A stretch of DNA of 64,000 nt from Dyadobacter fermentans DSM 18053 (GCF_000023125.1 NC_013037.1:6116501-6180500); one strand, 5' to 3'; shown: positions 55,027 through 63,976, counted from the stretch's first letter. Numbers and translations: made by a program. Notes: generated from the sequence alone by a model not told the origin.

Positions 55027-56337
55027 CTACTGCTTGGCGCCGATCAGGAGAATCCAGTCCCATTCCGGCTGCGAATCGGGCGGCTGGACGATCGCTTCTT
55101 CATCCGGTTTCAAATCTTTGCCGTTCCACCGCTTGCCGGTCCGCGGACTGTACCACACAGCCCCGAATACGGTGCCTTCCAGATGTTTGAGGTCGAGCCG
55201 GACCGGCCGGGAAGTGGGAATGTAGAGCATCGCCATCTTCTTGTTAGACAATGAAACAATGCCTATTTCGGCCTTATCGACCGAATCCGGGAGCAAATCG
55301 GGCTCGTCGGGCTGCATATATTCCCACGGAATGCCTTTGAGGATTTTCACGAGCTGGTGAATGTATTCCGCGCCGTCCTTGGTGATATTCACTTTCCAGG
55401 TCGGATTGAAATTCTTAATCGTGCTCATGTGGCAAAAGCCGGCGGCGGAACTGAGAATGGACTGGTAGGCCTGGTTGCGGATGAGCGTCGACTGGTCAGT
55501 AATTTCCTTCGGGAATTCCGAATTCGCGATGAGGAAGGGCCTTAATGCGGCTTCGGCTGAATTCTTCTGCCAGTTGGCCAATGCGGCATATTCCGCAGGA
55601 GTTACCGTGGAGTCGGGAATGATGAATTTGAGTTGCGAATGGTTGGGCGAATTGTCGTTCACGCTCGTGGGCGAGCAGGTGTTGAGCGACGCCAGGATCT
55701 GCCCGTCGGATTCAGAACGGATGCCTTCGGAAATGGCCTTGAACTGGGAAGCGCTCTGGTATTCCTCCTCGCTGACGATCCAGATGATATTGGCATATTT
55801 CGAGAAACGCTTTCCTACATAAGTTCCGTAGCTTTTCCAGGCTTCCTCTTTTTGTGTATCAAAAGCCGTGTTCCAGCTCTGCCGCGATACCACAATGCCT
55901 ACCACCAGGTTGCGCTCACGGGCTGCTATCACAATTTTTTCCAGGTAATCGAAATAGGATTTATTCGGCTTGGTGAGGTCGTTATTATCGAGGAACGGCG
56001 CAATCTTGTTGAAGTTCCGCTGGTTAGGCAATGCAGGCAGCAAATGCACGAGAAACGTGTTGAACGACTGCGACTTGCGAATATCCATGTACTGCACCGC
56101 TTCGGTGTAGCTGAGGCGCCGGAGCATTTGCCAGGCCACATCGGCCACCATCAGGAACGGCGTGCCGTTGTTGTCGGTAAGGTGCTTTCCGCTCGGGCTG
56201 ATCTTCAACGGGAACCGGGCCGGGGGTTGATCGGTGCCCCGAAACGTGAAACCGAACGACAGTACGCAGGGGAGCAATACCCAGATCAGCGATCTGGCGA
56301 CCAACGGATGGATGGTCAGCGGTCTGGAAATTTTCAT
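55027..56337 (-). CDS. DUF4038 apiosidase-like secreted protein
   Basis: The 436-residue protein has an N-terminal signal anchor (13-31) and a TIM-barrel region of the DUF4038/apiosidase-like type: LTDNNGTPFLMVADVAWQML (52-71), then IIWIVSEEEYQ (184-194) as the likely acid/base site and a C-terminal beta domain with LSNKKMAMLYIP and YSPRTGKRW. The family cleaves apiosyl or other pentosyl bonds. The acidic trio EEE at 190-192 departs from the usual NE or D motif, so activity is uncertain. It is 20 bases downstream of rpe and 70 bases upstream of the OmpA gene. Confidence 0.8.
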   Translation of the reverse strand: MKISRPLTIHPLVARSLIWVLLPCVLSFGFTFRGTDQPPARFPLKISPSGKHLTDNNGTPFLMVADVAWQMLRRLSYTEAVQYMDIRKSQSFNTFLVHLLPALPNQRNFNKIAPFLDNNDLTKPNKSYFDYLEKIVIAARERNLVVGIVVSRQSWNTAFDTQKEEAWKSYGTYVGKRFSKYANIIWIVSEEEYQSASQFKAISEGIRSESDGQILASLNTCSPTSVNDNSPNHSQLKFIIPDSTVTPAEYAALANWQKNSAEAALRPFLIANSEFPKEITDQSTLIRNQAYQSILSSAAGFCHMSTIKNFNPTWKVNITKDGAEYIHQLVKILKGIPWEYMQPDEPDLLPDSVDKAEIGIVSLSNKKMAMLYIPTSRPVRLDLKHLEGTVFGAVWYSPRTGKRWNGKDLKPDEEAIVQPPDSQPEWDWILLIGAKQ

Positions 56338-56357
56338 TGGTGTCGGCTCAATGGGTG

Positions 56358-57005
56358 CTAGCTATTGCCCAGCTCGGCGATCGTCTTTGCCGGATCGGGC
56401 GACGTGAAAACGAAGCTTCCGGCCACCAGGATATCGACACCTTCGCGTACGAGTCGGGGGGCATTGTTGAGATTAACGCCGCCATCGACCTCAATCTTGA
56501 AATTGTAGCCAAATTCTTTGCGGTAACGGTCGAGCGTCGCGATCTTCTTATATGTATTCTCAATGAATTTCTGCCCGCCGAAACCAGGGTTCACGGACAT
56601 GATCAGGATGAGCGAAACATCGCCCATGATTTCGCTCAGCACTTCCACGGGTGTATGCGGGTTGAGCGCCACGCCCGGTTCCGCACCAAGCTCTTTAATG
56701 TGCTGGATCGTGCGGTGCAAATGCGGACAAGCCTCATAATGTACCGTAATCCCCGACGCGCCCGCATTGCGGAATGCTTCGAGGTAGCGGTCGGGCTGCT
56801 CGATCATCAGGTGCACATCCAGCGGCTTTTTGGCATGCCGGTGAATGGCTTCGCACACGGGTAACCCGAATGAAATGTTCGGCACAAACATGCCGTCCAT
56901 GATATCCACATGAATGTAACCTGCGGAACTGTTATTGATCATTTCGACGTCGCGTTGCAGGTTCGCAAAATCCGCGGCGAGTATGGAAGGGGCAATTTCA
57001 GCCAT
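56358..57005 (-). CDS. rpe: Ribulose-phosphate 3-epimerase
   Basis: The 215-residue TIM-barrel enzyme has the metal ligands His32 and Asp34 in IHVDIMDG, the second His in HLMIEQP, EVDGGVN (catalytic Asp) and GSFVFTS. It interconverts ribulose 5-phosphate and xylulose 5-phosphate, the donor used by transketolases. It is followed by the DUF4038 gene after 20 bases. A link with the split transketolase genes downstream is plausible but not shown by the sequence. Confidence 0.95.
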   Translation of the reverse strand: MAEIAPSILAADFANLQRDVEMINNSSAGYIHVDIMDGMFVPNISFGLPVCEAIHRHAKKPLDVHLMIEQPDRYLEAFRNAGASGITVHYEACPHLHRTIQHIKELGAEPGVALNPHTPVEVLSEIMGDVSLILIMSVNPGFGGQKFIENTYKKIATLDRYRKEFGYNFKIEVDGGVNLNNAPRLVREGVDILVAGSFVFTSPDPAKTIAELGNS

Positions 57006-57156
57006 GAAAATCAGGTGCTAGATTGATTCGTAGGGCCGAAATTAGTGAATTTATGGGCAATGCGGGTTATCCATTGATTGCATTCGCGGGAAATGAAAGG
57101 CTGTCAAGCACTTGCGAGCGTACGAGGTCGTCATTGGCGTACGATCCCGACAATGC

Positions 57157-57594
57157 TTAACGGCCATTGACCAGGGCATATATTTCAATGCCAATTTTTT
57201 CCGGCAAAACGAGCCAGCATTCGGGTACGCCGTAGCTTTCGTAGATGTCTTTTTTGACGACAGTATCTATGTAATGCATTTCAGGTGAAACAACCTCGAT
57301 GACAAGCTTAGGCATGCTGTGAACCGCTTCCTGCAAAATATTCTCACGCTCTTTTGATACGAAAAATAAATCAGGTTGGAGGACATTGAAGTTTTCTTTA
57401 AAGATTACGTCGTAAGGGATACGACAAAGCGTTCCCAATTGATGGGTCTTCAAGTGATCGTAAAGTACGTACAGGAGCTGTGTTATGGCTCGCTGATGCG
57501 GCATTTTCGGGCATGGCAAATCAATTTCTTTGCCGTTGATAATCTGTGTATATTCTTTGTTAATGGAAACTGCTCCGTCAATAATAGTTTTCAT
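57157..57594 (-). CDS. Uma2 family endonuclease-like protein
   Basis: The 145-residue protein matches the Uma2/DUF820 family: an IINGKEIDLPCPKMPHQ start, VLQPDLFFVSKER with the acidic active-site Asp, LVIEVVSPEMHYIDTVVKKDIYESYGVPECWLV (restriction-endonuclease-like D-ExK core) and a basic end. Such proteins are PD-(D/E)XK nucleases by fold, and their biological role is unknown. The ATG at 57594 (MKTIID) is used; ATG 57675 would add 27 residues. It is read towards rpe and is divergent from ligA. Confidence 0.82.
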   Translation of the reverse strand: MKTIIDGAVSINKEYTQIINGKEIDLPCPKMPHQRAITQLLYVLYDHLKTHQLGTLCRIPYDVIFKENFNVLQPDLFFVSKERENILQEAVHSMPKLVIEVVSPEMHYIDTVVKKDIYESYGVPECWLVLPEKIGIEIYALVNGR

Positions 57595-57736
57595 GGATGC
57601 TTCGGTTTTTTGACCAAAATACAAAGTGGGCTTGCTTCTGAAAGGGTATCGCAAAGCCCAATGTTCAACTGACATTCCTGGGTTTTCAATCGGAAATGAC
57701 TGCAACAACTCCACGTTCAAAATTTGAATTAAATCT

Positions 57737-57744
57737 TAAATTTG
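57737..57744 (+). promoter_or_regulatory. Candidate -7 element upstream of ligA
   Basis: An exact TAnnTTTG box, TAAATTTG, lies 31 bases before the ligA ATG at 57775. No clear -33 element is seen at the expected distance. Confidence 0.35.
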
Positions 57745-57774
57745 GGCCGAATCATTAAAGCCGCCGTGACCACT

Positions 57775-59862
57775 ATGAATCCCGAACAGAGAATCCAGGA
57801 GCTTTCAGAAAAGCTGCATTACTACAATGACCGCTACTACCAGGATAGCGTGTCGGAAATATCGGATTACGAATTCGATCAGCTGCTCAAAGAGCTGCAA
57901 GCCCTGGAAAGCGAATACCCGCAGTTCCGGCAGGACGATTCACCCACGCAGCGCGTCGGCGGGACGGTCACAAAGTCATTTAATGCCGTGTACCACCGGT
58001 ACCCGATGCTCTCGCTCGATAATACCTATAATGAAGACGAACTCCGCAGTTTCGACGACCGCGTGCGCCGCGGGCTGGATGGAGAGGCTTACGAATACAT
58101 TTGCGAGCTCAAATTCGACGGTATTTCCCTCAGTTTTACCTACGAAAACGGCGTCCTTGTGCGCGGCGTCACGCGCGGCGACGGCACACGCGGCGACGAG
58201 ATCACCAACAATGTAAAGACTATTCGCTCATTGCCACTCCGCGTGAAAGCGGACGGCATTCCGCCTGTTTTCGAGATCCGGGGCGAGGGTTTTATGCCCA
58301 TTTCGTCATTTCAGAAACTGAACGAGGAAATGGAAACGCTGGGTGAAAACCAGTATGCCAATCCGCGCAATGCCGCGTCGGGTTCGTTCAAGTTGCAGGA
58401 TTCGGCGGAGGCGGCGCGGCGCGGGCTGGATAGTTACATTTATTCGTTTTTATCGGATAATGCATTTTTCAAAAGCCATGAGGAAAGTTTGCTGGCGCTG
58501 AAATCGTGGGGTTTTAACGTGTCGCCGGGCTGGAAGAAAGTTTCTACGATCGACGAGGTGATTGCATACATTCATGAATGGGAGGAGAAACGGGCGCATT
58601 TGCCGCTCGCTACGGACGGTATTGTGATTAAGATCAATTCGTTCGAACAGCAGCGGGAGCTTGGATTTACAGCCAAAAGCCCGCGCTGGGCGATTTCTTA
58701 CAAATACAAAGCGGAGAACAAACCCGCCGTGCTGCGGATGGTGACCTACCAGGTGGGGCGGACGGGCGCGGTGACGCCGGTAGCCAATCTTTGCGACCTT
58801 TCGGAGCGGGCATTGCCTTATAATCAGGTTAAAGGCGTGCATTTGTCGGGCACGCGGGTGAAACGTGCTACCCTGCACAATGCCAACGAGCTGGAAAGGC
58901 TGGGCGTGCGGCTCAACGACACGGTGTTTGTTGAAAAAAGCGGCGAAATCATCCCTAAAATCACAGGAGTGGACGTTTCGCAACGAGAAAACTACGAAAC
59001 CGAACCGGTAATATTCCCCACGCATTGCCCCGAATGCGGCCACGAATTGCAGCGTAACGAAGGTGAAGTCGCGTTCTTTTGTCCCAACGACAGCCATTGC
59101 CCGCCGCAGCTGAAAGGCCGCATCGAGCACTTCATTCACCGAAAGGCAATGAATATCGAAAGCTTGGGCGAAGGTAAAATCGAGTTGCTTTTCGACCTGG
59201 ACCTCGTGCGCACACCCGCAGACCTGTACGACCTCAATCACGACAAACTGCTCGGCCTCGAAAAGAACCTGCTGAACGAAGAAACGGGCAAATTGAAAAA
59301 GATCAGTTTCAGGGAAAAAACGGTAGAAAACATCCTGAAAGGCATAGAGGTGTCGCGGACCGTGCCGTTCAAAAACGTGCTTTTCGCATTGGGAATCCGC
59401 TTTGTGGGACAAACGGTGGCCGAAAAGCTCGCGGCGTATTTCAAATCCATGCGCGCATTGCGGGCGGCAACTTACGAGCAGCTCACCGCCGTGCCCGAAA
59501 TCGGCGGGCGCATTGCATTGAGTATCGAATCGTTTTTCAGCGTGCCGGAAAATCAAATGCTCGTTGAGCGACTGGAACGCGCCGGTTTGCAAATGGAAAG
59601 CGATGAAAAGCCGGTGGAGATCGAAAGCGACTTGCTTGACGGCAAAACGTTCGTGATTTCGGGCGTGTTCGAGAATTTCGAGCGCGACGAGCTGAAAGAG
59701 AAGATCGAAGCGAACGGCGGAAAGGTGCTCAGCGGCGTGTCCGGGAAGCTCAATTACCTGCTCGCCGGCGCCAATATGGGCCCTTCCAAACTCGAAAAAG
59801 CACGTAAACTGGGCGTTACAATCATCTCCGAAGAAGAATTTTTAGCAATGATTGGAAATTAA
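57775..59862 (+). CDS. ligA: NAD-dependent DNA ligase
   Basis: The 695-residue ligase has the adenylation domain with the AMP-accepting Lys113 in ELKFDG (111-116), a Cys4 zinc finger (CPECGHEL, then CPNDSHCPPQL near 430), helix-hairpin-helix repeats (FVGQTVAEKLA) and a C-terminal BRCT domain (LLDGKTFVISGVF). It seals nicks in replication and repair. Full-length and intact. The ATG at 57775 (MNPEQRIQEL) is used. Confidence 0.96.
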   Translation: MNPEQRIQELSEKLHYYNDRYYQDSVSEISDYEFDQLLKELQALESEYPQFRQDDSPTQRVGGTVTKSFNAVYHRYPMLSLDNTYNEDELRSFDDRVRRGLDGEAYEYICELKFDGISLSFTYENGVLVRGVTRGDGTRGDEITNNVKTIRSLPLRVKADGIPPVFEIRGEGFMPISSFQKLNEEMETLGENQYANPRNAASGSFKLQDSAEAARRGLDSYIYSFLSDNAFFKSHEESLLALKSWGFNVSPGWKKVSTIDEVIAYIHEWEEKRAHLPLATDGIVIKINSFEQQRELGFTAKSPRWAISYKYKAENKPAVLRMVTYQVGRTGAVTPVANLCDLSERALPYNQVKGVHLSGTRVKRATLHNANELERLGVRLNDTVFVEKSGEIIPKITGVDVSQRENYETEPVIFPTHCPECGHELQRNEGEVAFFCPNDSHCPPQLKGRIEHFIHRKAMNIESLGEGKIELLFDLDLVRTPADLYDLNHDKLLGLEKNLLNEETGKLKKISFREKTVENILKGIEVSRTVPFKNVLFALGIRFVGQTVAEKLAAYFKSMRALRAATYEQLTAVPEIGGRIALSIESFFSVPENQMLVERLERAGLQMESDEKPVEIESDLLDGKTFVISGVFENFERDELKEKIEANGGKVLSGVSGKLNYLLAGANMGPSKLEKARKLGVTIISEEEFLAMIGN

Positions 59863-59886
59863 GTGAAGAAAATAGCCCCGGAAGGC

Positions 59887-59894
59887 TAACTTTG
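59887..59894 (+). promoter_or_regulatory. Candidate -7 element upstream of dapA
   Basis: The box TAACTTTG exactly matches TAnnTTTG and lies 34 bases before the dapA start. A matching -33 sequence is not evident. Confidence 0.4.
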
Positions 59895-59927
59895 TGTTTT
59901 AAAATCTAACAATTATATAAGTAAATA

Positions 59928-60818
59928 ATGCCATTGGACCAACGTTTCAAAGGGGTAGGAGCGGCGCTGATCACACCTTTTGATGAACAAAATGAGATTG
60001 ATTATCCGGGTCTGAAAAGACTGATCGACCTGGTCACGGAAGGTGGTACCGACTACCTCGTTGTACAAGGAACAACTGGCGAGTCGCCAACGGTTACTTC
60101 CAAGGAAAAGCGTGAGATCCTGGCATTTACAATCGAAAATAACTACAAAAAGCTGCCGATCGTTTACGGTATCGGAAGCAACAATACCCAGTCGGTACTG
60201 AATACAATTAAGGAAACCGATTTTACCGGCGTGGATGCGATCCTGTCTGTTTGTCCTTATTATAACAAACCCACGCAGGAAGGCATTATCGCGCATTTTA
60301 CGGCAATTGCCGATGCTTCGCCGGTTCCGGTACTTTTATACAACGTTCCGGGCCGCACGGTAATCAATATGAAGGCGGATACGATCGTGAAACTGGCGGC
60401 TCATCCGAATATTATCGGTATCAAAGACGCCGGCGGAAGCCTCGAACAAAGCATGGAACTCGCTGCCCGTGCGCCGGAGGACTTTTTGCTGCTTTCGGGT
60501 GATGATAACCTCGTGACCACCATGGTGAGCGTAGGCTGGCATGGCGTTATTTCGGTGATTGCCAATGCATTCCCGAAAGAATTCGGCGAACTCACCTGGG
60601 CTGCACTCGAAGGCCGTTTTAAAGACGCTGCCAAATTGCAGCTCGCATTTCTGGAATTCGATACCTTGCTTTACATTGAATCTAACCCCGTTGGGATCAA
60701 GAAGTGTCTGGAAATCAAAGGCATTTGCAGCTCCGATGTACGTTTGCCGTTGCTGAAAGCGTCGAAAGAACTGGGCGAGAAGTTGGAGAAGGCGATGGTT
60801 CGCGAAGGGTTTATCTGA
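59928..60818 (+). CDS. dapA: 4-hydroxy-tetrahydrodipicolinate synthase
   Basis: The 296-residue TIM-barrel lyase has the Schiff-base Lys166 in GIKDAGG, Tyr138 in LLYNVPGRT and the GTTGE loop (48-52). It condenses pyruvate with aspartate semialdehyde, the first step of lysine and diaminopimelate synthesis. It ends in a clear terminator. A 65-base gap with a -7 box separates it from ligA, so it is probably transcribed on its own. Confidence 0.95.
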   Translation: MPLDQRFKGVGAALITPFDEQNEIDYPGLKRLIDLVTEGGTDYLVVQGTTGESPTVTSKEKREILAFTIENNYKKLPIVYGIGSNNTQSVLNTIKETDFTGVDAILSVCPYYNKPTQEGIIAHFTAIADASPVPVLLYNVPGRTVINMKADTIVKLAAHPNIIGIKDAGGSLEQSMELAARAPEDFLLLSGDDNLVTTMVSVGWHGVISVIANAFPKEFGELTWAALEGRFKDAAKLQLAFLEFDTLLYIESNPVGIKKCLEIKGICSSDVRLPLLKASKELGEKLEKAMVREGFI

Positions 60819-60893
60819 TGGGCCGGCTCGTTAAGAGCGGTGAATATTGGTCAGGTGTTGTCATCTGATACTCCGGCTTTACGTTATATTTCG

Positions 60894-60938
60894 CATCACA
60901 GGTTTGGGATTTAAATCCGGCCTGTGATGTTTTGTTTT
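60894..60938 (+). terminator. dapA terminator
   Basis: Nine-base stem CATCACAGG (60894-60902) with CCTGTGATG (60921-60929) encloses a second small palindrome (GGAT-TTAA-ATCC, 60907-60918) and is followed by TTTTGTTTT. It lies 75 bases after the dapA stop. Confidence 0.82.
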
Positions 60939-60957
60939 AAACCAAAAGCGAAATTCT

Positions 60958-62016
60958 ATGATCACCTTTTATCCAGGACCCAGCAAGGTTTATCCAGAGG
61001 TCGAACAATTCATTTCGGAGGCATTTGCCAGCGGTTTGATCAGCGCCAACCATCGCAGCGAGGTCTTTATGCAGTTGCTCGAAAAAACGATCGCGGACCT
61101 AAAAGCGAAACTGGACATTCCGGCTGGTTACGAAGTGTACCTCGTGTCGTCGGCCACCGAATGCTGGGAAATCATCGCGCAATCGCTGCTCATCGATTCC
61201 AGCCTGCATATTTACAACGGCGCATTCGGCGAAAAATGGATGGAATATACCCACCGCATTTCGCTGCGGACGAGCGACGCGGCGTTCGGCCTCAACGAAA
61301 CGTTGCTCATGGACCGTTCCGCTGTGTTTTCACGCAATGAACTGATTTGCGTCACGCATAACGAAACGTCCAACGGGACCAAAATACCCGAGGACTTCCT
61401 GCTCGACATTCGTAAGAAAGTCGATAACCTGATCGCCGTGGACGCAACTTCTTCCATGGCCGGGGTGGTCTTGCCCTGGGAGAATGCGGATGTGTGGTAT
61501 GCGTCGGTGCAGAAATGTTTCGGATTACCGGCCGGTTTGGCGGTGATGGTCGTTTCGCCGAAGGCTATCGAGCGGGCGATCCAGGTGGGAGAACGGAAGC
61601 ATTACAATAGCCTGCTGTTTATACGCGATAACTTTTTGAAGTTTCAGACACCCTTTACCCCCAATATCCTCGGTATTTATCTGCTCGGAAAGGTAATGCA
61701 ACAGGTCCCGGCCATTGAGCAAACGGACAAGCAGACCCGCCGGCGCGCGCACGATTGGTATGCATTCCTGCTCGAAAACGGTTATGAGCTGGTTGTTGAA
61801 AACACGGCGGTACGTTCCGATACGGTCATTGCCGTCAGGGAAACGAAAGAGCGGATTTCGGAGCTGAAAGGCGCTGCGAAAAGGGAGGGCATCACGCTTG
61901 GTAACGGCTATGGCAAAGAGAAGGATACCAGCTTCCGGATTGCCAACTTCCCGGCTATCAGCGATGCGGAAATCGCGACGTTGAAGGCTTTTTTGGTGAA
62001 AATGGCCGCGTATTGA
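60958..62016 (+). CDS. Class V aminotransferase, SerC-like
   Basis: The 352-residue PLP enzyme resembles phosphoserine aminotransferase. It has FYPGPSK-YPEV at the start, NHRS (31-34), VTHNETSNGT (132-141) and the PLP lysine Lys186 in ASVQKCFG, with Asp162 in VDATSS. Phosphoserine aminotransferase converts phosphohydroxypyruvate and glutamate to phosphoserine. It may be a paralogue of another substrate because some active-site positions differ from standard SerC. It follows the dapA terminator and precedes a Nudix regulator by 74 bases. Confidence 0.82.
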   Translation: MITFYPGPSKVYPEVEQFISEAFASGLISANHRSEVFMQLLEKTIADLKAKLDIPAGYEVYLVSSATECWEIIAQSLLIDSSLHIYNGAFGEKWMEYTHRISLRTSDAAFGLNETLLMDRSAVFSRNELICVTHNETSNGTKIPEDFLLDIRKKVDNLIAVDATSSMAGVVLPWENADVWYASVQKCFGLPAGLAVMVVSPKAIERAIQVGERKHYNSLLFIRDNFLKFQTPFTPNILGIYLLGKVMQQVPAIEQTDKQTRRRAHDWYAFLLENGYELVVENTAVRSDTVIAVRETKERISELKGAAKREGITLGNGYGKEKDTSFRIANFPAISDAEIATLKAFLVKMAAY

Positions 62017-62021
62017 CGGAA

Positions 62022-62072
62022 TGAGTAGTAAATGGCATTCAATGTATTTATTACTAAAAACAAATCTACTCA
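62022..62072 (+). promoter_or_regulatory. Candidate operator upstream of the Nudix regulator
   Basis: Nested inverted repeats lie in the 74-base gap: TGAGTAG (62022-62028) with CTACTCA (62066-62072), and TAGTAAAT (62026-62033) with ATTTATTACTA (62046-62056). A Nudix-type regulator gene starts 19 bases further on, so autoregulation is possible. Confidence 0.35.
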
Positions 62073-62090
62073 CTTGCGGATTTCTAAATT

Positions 62091-62804
62091 GTGCGATTAG
62101 ATATTTTAAAGCAATACCAGGCCCAGACGAAATGTCTGGTTGCGCTGGATTCTATCATTTTTGGTTTTGATGGCGAAGAGCTCAAATTGTTGTTGGTAAA
62201 AAGGGGCATTGAAGACGAGCATCACACATGGTCGCTTATGGGCGGCTGGGTACAACCCGACGAAAGCCTCGAAGGCGCATCGTCCCGCATCCTGTTTGAA
62301 TTGACCAATCTCACCGACATTTACCTCGAACAACTTTACACATTCGGAAGTCCCCAGCGCGATCCCGTTGAGCGAACGGTGTCAGTCGCCTATTTCGCAC
62401 TCATTAATGTGGAGGATTACGACCATAAGATTTCCAAAAACTTCGAAGCGCAGTGGTTTTCGATGCAGGAATTGCCTAAGCTGCTCTTTGACCACGGCAT
62501 GATGGTCGAAATGGCTATTCAGCACCTGCGTTACAAGGCCTCGCAGCACCCGATCGGCTTCGAATTGCTGCCTGAAAAGTTCACGATTCCCCAGTTGCAG
62601 AAATTGTACGAAGCGATTTTCGGAACGGAGCTGGATAAGCGCAATTTTAGCCGTAAACTCTTGTCAACCAACTTGTTGATAAAACTGGACGAGAAGCAGA
62701 AAGGCTATTCCAAAAAGGGCGCGTATTTCTACAAAATCGACGAGGAGAAATATAAAAAGCAGTTTAATACCTTCCTGAACTTCCTGCCGGGAAGCGCTTC
62801 TTAG
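62091..62804 (+). CDS. Nudix-type transcriptional regulator (NrtR/AraR-like)
   Basis: The 237-residue protein starts at a GTG and joins a degenerate Nudix domain (about 14-150) to a C-terminal winged helix (about 160-230, with FTIPQLQKLYEAIFG and DKRNFSRKLLS). The Nudix box reads GGWVQPDESLEGASSRILFE and has lost key acidic residues (Ile and Phe in place of Glu), so it is probably a ligand sensor without hydrolase activity. Related proteins control NAD or sugar genes (NrtR; AraR of Bacteroides). The effector is unknown. A palindrome lies upstream. Confidence 0.85.
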   Translation: MRLDILKQYQAQTKCLVALDSIIFGFDGEELKLLLVKRGIEDEHHTWSLMGGWVQPDESLEGASSRILFELTNLTDIYLEQLYTFGSPQRDPVERTVSVAYFALINVEDYDHKISKNFEAQWFSMQELPKLLFDHGMMVEMAIQHLRYKASQHPIGFELLPEKFTIPQLQKLYEAIFGTELDKRNFSRKLLSTNLLIKLDEKQKGYSKKGAYFYKIDEEKYKKQFNTFLNFLPGSAS

Positions 62805-62888
62805 CCGCCGCTATTTCGGGGTGATGGTTGTGTAAGCAGTCGGATTTGAGCAACTTTGCGGGACCAAACCTCGCGAAAGTGTAAGCTC

Positions 62889-63458
62889 ATGTTCAATTTC
62901 AAGGAAATCATCTCCGTCACGCTGATCCTCTTTTCGGTGATCGATGTGCTTGGCTCATTGCCTATTATCGTCGATTTCCGCAGGAAACTCGGCAAGATCG
63001 AGTCCGAGAAAACGACCATCGTTGCCGGAGCCATTATGGTGATATTCCTGTTTTTGGGCGAGCGGTTACTAAGCCTTTTTGGCGTCGATATCGCCTCATT
63101 TGCCATCGCGGGGGCCATTATCCTGTTTTTGCTGGGGCTCGAAATGATCCTGGGAAGGGACATTTTCAAGCACGGAAATATCGACGTGGGCGTGGCATCC
63201 ATCGTCCCCATCGCATTCCCGATGATCGCGGGCGCGGCCACAATGACGACATTACTTTCGCTCCGCTCGACCTACCAGATCCAGAACATCCTGGTAGGCA
63301 TCGTGCTGAACCTCTTTTTTATTTACCTCGTATTAAAATCATCGAACTGGCTCGAAAGGAAGCTGGGGCAGGGCGGTACGGATATTCTTCGTAAAGTATT
63401 CGGAATCATTCTGTTGGCTATATCTATTAAGCTTTTCAAAACCAACCTTTCGATGTAA
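62889..63458 (+). CDS. MarC family integral membrane protein
   Basis: The 189-residue protein has six hydrophobic segments and the MarC/UPF0056 pattern: a GSLPIIVDF loop after the first helix, GxxILxxFGVDIASFAIAGAIILF and IVPIAFPMIAGAATMTT. Members are inner-membrane proteins of unknown function. The ATG at 62889 (MFNFKEII) is chosen because it directly precedes the first helix. It lies 84 bases after the Nudix regulator gene on the same strand. Confidence 0.88.
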   Translation: MFNFKEIISVTLILFSVIDVLGSLPIIVDFRRKLGKIESEKTTIVAGAIMVIFLFLGERLLSLFGVDIASFAIAGAIILFLLGLEMILGRDIFKHGNIDVGVASIVPIAFPMIAGAATMTTLLSLRSTYQIQNILVGIVLNLFFIYLVLKSSNWLERKLGQGGTDILRKVFGIILLAISIKLFKTNLSM

Positions 63459-63511
63459 GTGGCGCCCCGGCGTAACATTCAAGTAAGACCAATTTTTTAA
63501 ACCATATAACA

Positions 63512-63976
63512 ATGCAACAACTGGATAGCCTTAATCAAGTCGCGGATTTTCACAGAACTTTCAAACACCCGATCCTGGAAACGCCGACGATCCCCTCCGA
63601 AGAAAGAAGCCGCCTGCGCGTGGCATTGCTCGCCGAGGAATTGAAGGAGCTGGAAGTTGCGATCCTCGAAAAGGACATTGTGGAGGTGGCCGACGCCCTT
63701 TGCGACCTGCAATACGTGCTTTCCGGCGCGGTGCTGGAATTCGGGCTGGGCGAGAAGTTCCGGACGCTGTTCGACGAAGTGCAGCGCTCGAATATGTCCA
63801 AAGCGTGCAACTCGATGGAAGAAGCCGAAGCGACTGTGGCGCATTACCAGGCCAAAGGCACGGATTGCTATTTCAAGGAAGATAATGGCAAATACCTCGT
63901 GTACCGCACGGCCGACGACAAGACTTTGAAAAACATCAATTATTCGCCGGCTGACCTGGCGTCGATTATCGGTTAG
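63512..63976 (+). CDS. MazG-like nucleotide pyrophosphohydrolase
   Basis: The 154-residue all-alpha protein has the MazG-type metal site EExxE then ExxD: Glu42, Glu43 and Glu46 in AEELKELE, then Glu58, Asp61 and Asp65 in EVADALCDLQ. Such enzymes hydrolyse NTPs or modified nucleotides to the monophosphate. The C-terminal tail (about 95-154) is family-specific. It is 53 bases downstream of the MarC gene in the same direction and ends 24 bases before the window edge. Confidence 0.85.
   Translation: MQQLDSLNQVADFHRTFKHPILETPTIPSEERSRLRVALLAEELKELEVAILEKDIVEVADALCDLQYVLSGAVLEFGLGEKFRTLFDEVQRSNMSKACNSMEEAEATVAHYQAKGTDCYFKEDNGKYLVYRTADDKTLKNINYSPADLASIIG

Noticed and set aside
57053..57160. Small intact 36-codon frame (ATG to TAA) between rpe and the Uma2 gene
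   Set aside because: Short, without conserved features or a promoter; its end overlaps the convergent Uma2 stop. Not called a gene.
58450..59592. Open frame of 380 codons on the minus strand
   Set aside because: It lies inside ligA on the opposite strand, a shadow frame.
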